Origin: Dentipellis sp. KUC8613
Taxonomy: Eukaryota > Basidiomycota > Agaricomycetes > Russulales > Hericiaceae
Length of the DNA stretch: 64,000 nt
Assembly: GCA_002286715.1 (NCBI GenBank)
Contig: NSJX01000004.1
Location: forward strand, 384,253 to 448,252
Direction: 5' to 3'
Part shown: piece by piece, positions 56,971-64,000 of the stretch
Numbering within the stretch: the stretch's first letter is position 1
Layout: each line of letters opens with the position of its first letter
Notes under the pieces: model-generated
The model's database searches: none
What the model was told of the DNA's origin: nothing
Seen by the model: only the letters and a program-made list of their open reading frames with translations
Program-made: the position numbers and the translations under genes

Positions 56971-59212
56971 TCACACTTCCTCCAAAGCCGCGTGCTGCGG
57001 CACCATCATCTCGGACACAGCAACGCCCGCAACACCAGCAGGCCCAACTCCACCTCCGACCCCCCTCGCACGCGCAGCCCACAGCCGCCTCCTCTCCAAC
57101 CACCGCTTCACACGCTCGAGCATATTCGCCGCGGGCACCCCGTCGGCCCCAGGCAACGCGTGACCATGCCCCGAGGGCGAAGCACGATCGAGTGAGAACA
57201 ACTGCACCGAGAACCAGCTGTTCGCCGACGGCACGCCAGCCGCGGCCTCGAGCACCGTCGGCGACGACGCGTGCTGCCCAATCCCGTTCCCGTTCCCGTC
57301 TCCATGAACTCTAACCTTCGCGTCGCCAGCGCGACGCGCGCGAAAGAGCCCGAGGAAGAACGCGTGCACGCGCCTGCGCGCGTCGTCCCACTGCAACGAG
57401 GCGCTGCTCCCAGAGCCCGGCGCCGTGCCCTTGCCGAGCGCCAACAGCTGGCGCAGCGGCGCGGGCGGCCCGGTTGCGTCCTTGCTGAACGTGTCCGGCT
57501 CGTGCCCGGGCTTGCCGTCGCGGAAGCTGGGCGCGAGGAACGCGAAGTCTGGGTACGGATCGTCGTTGGGCGAGGCGAAGGGCGCGGCGCGCGGCTTGTG
57601 GCTGTCTTTGAGGTGGGAGCCTGAGTTTGGGGTCGGCTTGGTCGGCGGCAGGAAGGGAGGGGGGATTTCTTTGCGGGCCAGGGCGTCCCAGTCGCTGTTA
57701 TAAATTTTATTCACTGTTAGTCCTGGAGATTTGTTCACCGGATGATATGGGGGGTACGAACATCGACTCGAAGAACGGGTGTTTCTTCACTTCGTCAAGT
57801 TTCGGCCTCTTCGCGGGGTTCTTCGACAGCAACTGGAGCCCATTATCAGCCAAAACAAATGTACGGTAAAAAAAAACATACCCTCTCAAGCAAATCTTGC
57901 GTCACCGGGTCCACTTCTCCCACCAAAAAATTAAGCGGATCATTCAGCAGCGCCTGCCTATACTCCTTGCGTCCCGCATTTGCACCAAACGGCACCTACG
58001 CCCAACCACCCAGTTAGCACCTCCATCCACCTTAACGATGACGGAGAGAGCAACACGTACCCGCCCACAGCACATAACATGCAGCACGACGCCCATCGCC
58101 CACACATCGACCGCAACGCCATACGGCAGCGCAAACATCGCCTCCGGCGCCATATACCGCATCGTCCCGCACGGCGTGCGCGTAAAATCCTGGCCGGGCT
58201 CCAAGCCAAGCGCGACGAGCGGGACCGCCGGGTTGCCCGCGACCGGCGTGGTCTCCCCCACCCCGCCCATGCTGCGCTGCACGGGCGCGAGCACGCGCGA
58301 GAGCCCAAAGTCCGCGAGCACGACGTGCCCGTCCGCGCCGAGGAGGATGTTCTCCGGCTTGACGTCGCGGTGCACGATGCCCGCCGCGTGCAGGCGCTCG
58401 AGCGCGAGCAGCAGCTCCGCGGTGTAGAAGCGCGCCGCGGCGGGCGGCAGGCGTTTGCGGCGCTTCAGCTCCGTGCGCAGGGTGCCGCCCGGCACGAAGT
58501 CCTGGTCGTGCAGCCCATGCATCAGCGACATGCGGGGCGAAGGCACACAGGGAAGCACGGGAAAGGGAAGGAAGCACACACGCACCGTCAGAAAATAAAA
58601 CGAGCCCGCATCATGCCAGCTCGCCTCCATCTGCAGAAACCCCGGCGCGCCCGCGACGGCCCTTAGCACGCGCTGCTCCGCGAGCACGAGTTTGTGCGAC
58701 TTGGGCTTGAGGCGCGCCTTGGACACGACCTTGAGCGCGTGCGCGCGGCCCGTCGCGCGGTCGCGCACGAGCAGCACGCGCCCGAAGCCGCCCTCGCCGA
58801 GCAGGCGCAGCGGCTCGAACTCGTCCGCGCTGAGCGGGGCCGGGCCCGGCGCGACAAGCGTGCCGGAGGAGGACTCCGCGCTTGTGCCGGCGTTGAGGCT
58901 GGCGTTGTTGTCGGCGGTGAGGAACGGGCTGGAGAGCGTGCGCGGGCTGGGGGATGCGCCCGGGTTGAGGAGCGTCGTGCCGGAGTGGAGGTGCTTGAGG
59001 AAGGGCGCGTCGTCGTGCCCGATGACTGGGAGCGCGGAGACATCGAGCAGCTCGTGTGGGGCGGCTGGCTTGTCAGCGTCGGGGCGGGCGGGGTGCAGGT
59101 TGAACGAGGACTGCGGTCACAAAAATGGTTGGAGAGTTAGTGGTGTGGTGATAGAGAGACGTACCTTGAAGTTGATAGAGAAGAACGCGGACCGCGCGAC
59201 GCTGCTGAGCAT
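56971..59212 (-). CDS. AGC-family serine/threonine protein kinase
   Basis: ATG 59212 starts [16 protein letters not shown]; exon 2 begins [20 protein letters not shown]. The kinase domain has the P-loop [20 protein letters not shown]-type lysine [37 protein letters not shown] and [12 protein letters not shown]. It continues [14 protein letters not shown] and [20 protein letters not shown], then [19 protein letters not shown]. This FF-x2-I-DWD-AL-x12-PPF pattern is the classic AGC C-terminal boundary. The activation loop carries an insert between DFG and the CGT of the T-loop ([20 protein letters not shown]). The last 200 residues are Ala/Gly/Arg-rich, and I see no clear hydrophobic FxxF motif. 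TGA at 56971-56973. Exact subfamily not assigned. Confidence 0.85.
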
Positions 59213-60052
59213 CTTGCCCGCCGTGGAGAGCTCGCACCTTGGAGGGGAGACGAGACCCTTGTTCTATCAGTCGCACATACCAGCCTGGACAAAGGGATCG
59301 GGATGGTGCTCAGACTGAGACATTGCTGAAGGCTGGGCGAGAAGAGGTTTCGGTCAAGACCAGGCGAGGAGGGATTCACATCCAGACCAGACTAGCAGGA
59401 ATATCGATTTGGACCAGACGAGCAGAGATATCAATTCAGACCAGGTTAGTCTGCAACAGCGGTGTATTCTGCATGCAGCAATCGAAGCAGAGCAACGGTT
59501 TTGTCAAGGTGAGCCATGAACCACTGTGGTCAGGGGAAGTGTTAGCTCAGAGGTTACCATACCATCGAAATAAATGAACATCGTACTGAAGGACGAAATT
59601 CCGCGGCCATTTGTACCGGCGCGAGAGCATCGCATAGAGTTCAGACGGTCGCACCATGGCCCGCTCGCTCGAGCGCATCATGAGCGAGTATTAGAACCGG
59701 GCCCACTAAGTATCGACGAAAGTGTGTCGAGTCCAACTCTCTACGGTCAATTATCGGCGCCACGCACCTGGTCCCCACTTACCATATCCGGCCTCCCAGA
59801 TATCCCCACCTCCACCGCACAAACATTTGCATTTGGCAACCTCGCCCAAGGCGGGCGCACATAGGGATAGAATTATTGTAGTCTGCATCGCTATCTATCT
59901 GCGTATCCCCGTCATTATGATATGGTATAATTAATGTGCTCATGTACAAGCATGCACAACAGCGGCGGTCATTGCTTATGACCCGACACAGCGCGAGGGA
60001 GTAGGGGTGGTGGCGTGGGGGTCCGGGATCCAGGATCCAGCTCGCGAGTCGC
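59213..60052. other. Intergenic, kinase upstream region, about 840 bp
   Basis: Contains a four-unit 27-bp degenerate repeat (listed separately). Otherwise no gene or named motif seen. Confidence 0.45.
59341..59448. repeat. Degenerate minisatellite, four 27-bp units
   Basis: Units at 59341-59367, 59368-59394, 59395-59421 and 59422-59448. Each ends in an ACCAG(G/A)-type word followed by (C/T)(G/T)A. In one frame they would read as nine-residue repeats ending KTRR, QTRL, WTRR and QTRL, but the frame belongs to no evident gene. Confidence 0.7.
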
Positions 60053-61868
60053 TCATGGCCGCGGCCGGGGCGTGAACTTCATTAGGCATCCGTCTTCGGG
60101 GAACAGGGTGGCAATGATTCTGCTCGCACGCGATTAGCTACGCATTCAACGCGAGAAAAGGAGAGCAAAGGCACGCACTTGACTTTCTCGCTCTCGGGCG
60201 TGACGACGTGTTCCCAGTTCGAGAGCACGCTCGCCGTCGCCAGCGCCAGCGCGATGCTCATCGTGGCGTACTCGAGGCCGATGCACTTGTGCGGGCCGCT
60301 GCCGAAGACGAGGTAGTTCTTGGGGTTGGTGTTCGCGGAGCTGTTCGGGTCGAGCCAGCGGTCGGGCAGGAGGGCGTCCGGCTCGGGGTATACCTCCGCG
60401 TCGTGCAGCGAGTTGTAGAAGGAGGGGATGACCATGCTGTTGGCGGGAACGGTGTAGTCGTCGGCGATGGGGAAGGCCTTGGTCGCCTTGTAGGGAACCT
60501 GGAAGGAGGGAGACTGTCAGGGACGAAAGAAGTGGGGAGCGAGGGAATTACGAACCATGGTCACAGGAGGCTTGACACGGAGCGACTCTTTCACGACGGC
60601 CTTCAGGTAAGGCATCTCATCGAGCATTTCGAGAGTCAACGGCTTGTCGACGTCGTTACCACGGACGCGGTACTGCTCCTCGCGGATCTTAGCCAAGATA
60701 TCCGGGTGGTCAGCCAGGTGCTGGAAGCCGTAAATAAGACCGCTGCTCATGGCGTCCTGGCTGGCGAACAAGAACGAGAACACGACCATGGCCATCTCGT
60801 GGTCACTGAAGTCACGGCGGCCCTTCCACGAAGGGTCGTTGAGGATGTTAATCCACTCGTCAAGCATGCACTCGGGCTCCTTGCCCTGCGCCATGGCGAT
60901 CTTGCTGTTGTGGGCAGCAAGCTCGAGCCATTTGAGCGCGACCTTGCGGGCCTGGATAGCGCGGTAGACCTTTGTACCGGGGATCGCAAGCGGGAAGTTG
61001 ACCAGCTCAAGCGCGAGGGTGATAGACCAGTACTTTTCGTTGATTTCCTGAGCAGCGTGTTCCGGAATGTGATTTCCGCAAAACACGCGCAACGAGGTGT
61101 CCATGTTCAAGTCGCGCACGGGCATCATGATGGGCAGCGGGCCAGAGGCGGACGCAGCAGCCTTGAGCCACTTTGTGAGGTGCTGACGCATGATCGAGTC
61201 CATGATGCCGACATAGATACTGGAAAATGATAAACACGGAGGTGTCATCGGGTATGACTGACGGGACCTACCCGAGGGCTTTCCGAGTGAAGAGGTGGTT
61301 CAGGCCGCGACGGTATTCGACGTGGGCCTTGCCAGTCAAGAATACCCTGGGAAGGGTGTAAACACGGATATGATGGCCATCGCAGGGATACAAGCGTACC
61401 AGTTATCGGGAAGCAGAATCTGCTTGGCTGAGTGCACAAGGCAGGGCTCGGCGTGATTCGGAGAGTTCAGAATTTTGCGGGAGTACTCGTTCGAGGACGC
61501 CATGACGATGAAACTTCGCACGCAATTAAGAAGAGCTGGGAAGGCAAAGAAACAAAGACTCACATATTGAAGACACTAATCGCACTGAGTGCGCCCGAAT
61601 TCCACTGTTTCATGTACCCCTCCATCGTGGGCTTCATGGAATCCGCGAATTTGCCGATGAGAGGGATGGTCCATTTGTCGCCAGGCAAGTGACGCTTCTT
61701 GTGACGATATACGGTCTGCTCGAGAATTAGGAGGCCTGCGAGAATGGCGGCGGTGGTGTAGACCCAGGAGACAACGCCAGACGCGGAGGTCAGGAAGGCA
61801 GGGAATGGGATGGGATACGCCGAGGCGGGTTGTGGTGCTTCAGCGGAGAAGTTGAAAGGGGCAGCCAT
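60053..61868 (-). CDS. ERG5: Sterol C-22 desaturase, cytochrome P450 61 (Erg5)
   Basis: ER-bound P450 that introduces the C-22 double bond in ergosterol biosynthesis. ATG 61868 (MAAPFNFSAEAPQPASAYPI) is followed by a transmembrane anchor (VYTTAAILAGLLILEQTVY) and the CYP61 hallmark LPGDKWTIPLIGKFADSMKP. Further family blocks are SNEYSRKILNSPNHAEPCLV, VEYRRGLNHLFTRKALG, FASQDAMSSGLIYGFQHLAD (the I helix, with ASQDA in place of AGxxT), and KAVVKESLRVKPPVTM (ExxR). Then come VPYKATKAFPIADDYTVP, PDRWLDPNSSA and the heme loop FGSGPHKCIGLEYA. TGA at 60053-60055. Divergent from the ammonium transporter. Confidence 0.95.
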
Positions 61869-62729
61869 CGTTGAGCAGGACAGAAGGCTGAGTGAGTTGC
61901 ACACACGGCCGTTGTTTTCTGCGTTCCCGCTCTTGTCAGCCACCGCGCGCTGATTGGTGGCCGGCCAAAATCATCCCATTTTGAGCTCGGCAGGGGACAC
62001 CACGTGATCGTGTCGCGCTCTCACTTTGAGACGCGACGGGGCGCATCTGGGTGCACCGGGGCACAGGTCCGCGTTCCATGGCCAAGCAATCGTCAAACAC
62101 GATGACGCTCATTCGCGGCGATATCGACCGCCACGTCGACTAACCAGCCACTTTGTACTGGCGACATCTTACATACATGCGCAGGTGAGTGCAGACGTAC
62201 CATGATGACCATCATGGCCATGACAGCCTGGCTCTGATGAAGCGCCGTTCGTGCGAAGAGAAGCCATGCACACTGTCGTGACCACCAGCATCGACATGGT
62301 CTGACGCACAGGCCTGGCCGAAACGACCCCGATGGCTTTGGCGCTCCAGAGGCAGCAAGGGCCCGGGGCGATCCCGGGCGCGACAAAGTGCGTCTATATA
62401 CCCTATCTATGCACCGCCTCCGGGGCGGGCGATAACATGTGTCGGTGGCTGGACGACGGGGCGAACGATGGCCAACGAGGCGGGACGCGGATGGAAAGAG
62501 CGTGCTTTGTCAGCAAGGAGTTTATCGGACCAATGGGCGGCGAGGAGTTTATCTGAGGCAGAAACGAGAATTTCGGGCGAGGCTGGCCCGACGCGCTGCC
62601 CCGCACAATCCATGGAGCGAGTCTGCACAACTCCCGCTCTTTCTCCCCGACTTATATCTTGCGCTCTGTTCCAACAACCCACGCGGCGGGCCTGTTGACC
62701 ACTCTGTCTCCTGCTATCTTTCCCCGATC
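61869..62729. promoter_or_regulatory. Divergent promoter region, ERG5 / ammonium transporter
   Basis: 861 bp between start codons. Near ERG5 there is CACGTG at 62001-62006 within ATCACGTGGT on the ERG5 strand. Nearer the transporter are three HGATAR sites (62430-62435, 62522-62527 and 62549-62554) and a CCAAT box at 62530-62534. Factor assignments are inference. Confidence 0.5.
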
Positions 62730-64000
62730 ATGTCGTCGTCGCCTATTCATTCCCGTATGTGCCTCCTAACCTCGATAAGATAGCGCACTCACCCTCCACG
62801 CTCCCACAGGCGACACAGATCAGTCCAAGTGCGTCTGCCAGCCAATCCTGCTCCGCGTACATCCCCTTGCTCATCCTTATCTGTCAGATTCGACAAGGGC
62901 GATGTCGCATTCATCATTCTCTCCGGCACCTTGGTCTCGTTCATGATCCCAGGGCTCGGTATGCTTATCTCCTTGCCCCGAACGGACTGCGCCCTCGCTA
63001 ATCTGCTTCGCGCTTCGCAGGCTTCCTATACTCGGGTTTGTCAAGGCGTAAATCCGCCCTGTCGCTATTTTGGGCCGTCGCAGCTTCGAATGCGGTTGTC
63101 ATCTTCCAGTGGTTTTTCTGGGGCTACTCACTCGCATTTTCCTCGACCGCCACCAATGGATACATCGGCAATCTCCACAATTTCGGCATGAAGGATGTCC
63201 TGGGCGAGCCGTCACCAGGTTCACCGCTCATCCCGGAGCTCCTATACAGTTTCTACCAGATGGAGTTCGCCTGTGTGACAATAGCCATCCTCATGGGTGG
63301 TTTAGCCGAGCGAGGGCGCGTCCTGCCTGCAATGGTGTTCGCATTTATCTGGATGACAATCGTCTACTGCCCCCTCGCATGTTGGGCCTGGGCCACCAAC
63401 GGCTGGGGCTTCAAGTGGGGCGTGCTAGATTACGCCGGTAAGCGCCCATTCCATCCCCCCCCTCCGCTCGCTAATGTCGCGGATCTCACCAGGCGGCGGG
63501 CCAGTCGAAATCGGCAGCGGCGTCGCAGGGCTCGCCTACTCCTGGGTCCTGGGCCGGCGCGGGGAGAAGGAGCTGCTCAACTTCCGGCCACACAACGTGT
63601 CGATGGTCGGCCTCGGCACGTTCATCCTGTGGTTCGGGTGGCTGGGCTTCAACGCGGGCAGCGCGTTCGGCGCGAACCTGCGCGCCGTCATGGCCGCGTG
63701 GAACTCGATGCTCGCGGCTGCGATGGGCGGCATCGTGTGGTGTCTGCTCGACTACCGCTACGAGCGCAAATGGAGCATGGTCGGCTTTTGCTCGGGCACG
63801 ATTGCGGGGCTTGTTGCCGCGACGCCGTCGTCGGGGTACACGCCCACCTGGGCCGCAGTTATTATCGGCATCGTCACCGGCGCCGTGTGTAATTTTGCGA
63901 CCAAGGGTGCGTGCCTCCTGTCTTACTTCCCGGAAGAGCGGACCGCTAACGTTCGCCCGCAGTGAAATTCCTGATCCGCATCGACGACGCGCTCGACTTG
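62730..64000 (+). CDS. Ammonium transporter (Amt/Mep), 3' truncated by window edge
   Basis: Plasma-membrane ammonium channel/transporter. Exon 1 is 25 nt (62730-62754), exon 2 is 19 nt (62810-62828), then KFDKGDVAFIILSGTLVSFM joins IPGLGFLYSGLSRRKSAL. Transmembrane blocks follow: AVAASNAVVIFQWFFWGYSL, ELLYSFYQMEFACVTIAILM, GGLAERGRVLPAMVFAFIWM and TIVYCPLACWAWATNGWGFK. After an intron come WGVLDYAGGGPVEIGSGVAG, VGLGTFILWFGWLGFNAGSA and VGFCSGTIAGLVAATPSSGY. The position of the first pore histidine (AGGxxVHI in bacterial AmtB) is Glu here, as in the yeast Mep1/Mep3 branch. The frame is open at base 64000 (VKFLIRIDDALDL). Confidence 0.93.

Noticed and set aside
60208..61230. 340-codon plus-strand frame opposite ERG5
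   Set aside because: Antisense of well-conserved CYP61 exons; no independent motif.
63038..63892. 284-codon frame continuing the ammonium transporter
   Set aside because: Only the first part is the transporter; past the intron at about 63437 it runs out of frame into Arg-rich nonsense. The spliced frame continues from the next exon.

Overview
The window is nuclear DNA of a filamentous basidiomycete, most likely an Agaricomycete of polypore type. The evidence is dense short introns of about 50-80 bp with GTRNGT donors and CTNAY branch points, GC-rich coding sequence with long antisense open frames, basidiomycete-style P450 and F-box families, and a conserved secreted Ala/Gly/Lys-rich protein. 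I see no transposon, CRISPR array, rRNA or convincing tRNA. Nearly everything recognisable is core eukaryotic machinery on both strands.

Layout. 0-7 kb: 3' end of a protein tyrosine phosphatase, a cytochrome P450 and an F-box protein. 7.5-16.1 kb: a SNF2/STH1 remodeller head-to-head with Ku80. 17-21.8 kb: an acetoacetate-decarboxylase-fold protein, a BAR-SH3 amphiphysin (RVS167) and SBDS/SDO1. 23-27.1 kb: SRP68 head-to-head with GET3. 28-38 kb: three same-strand genes, a YAP1-type bZIP factor, the palmitoyltransferase subunit ERF4 and the TPR corepressor CYC8/SSN6. 38-42.8 kb: two gene-poor islands of about 2.2 kb around a 65-residue SERF-like gene. 42.8-49.3 kb: BRR6/BRL1 head-to-head with mitochondrial ClpP, then a membrane ADAM metalloprotease. 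50-56 kb: the secreted Ala/Gly-rich protein, a SAP30-like protein head-to-head with chorismate synthase, and a protein of unknown function ending in W4-Q plus a Cys/acidic tail. 57-64 kb: an AGC-family kinase, the sterol C-22 desaturase ERG5/CYP61, and an ammonium transporter that runs off the window.

Many genes are head-to-head pairs with 200-275 bp between start codons. SRP68/GET3 pairs the co-translational and post-translational ER-targeting routes. The most unusual signal is gene architecture: several genes encode invariant motifs in micro-exons (6 nt in ClpP, 6 nt in the ADAM protease carrying the third zinc histidine, 18 nt in the GET3 P-loop, and 18+20+12 nt in a P450), and two introns (GET3, Ku80) appear to be GC-AG. 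Splice sites were read by eye from conserved protein motifs, so gene ends are firmer than every internal junction.
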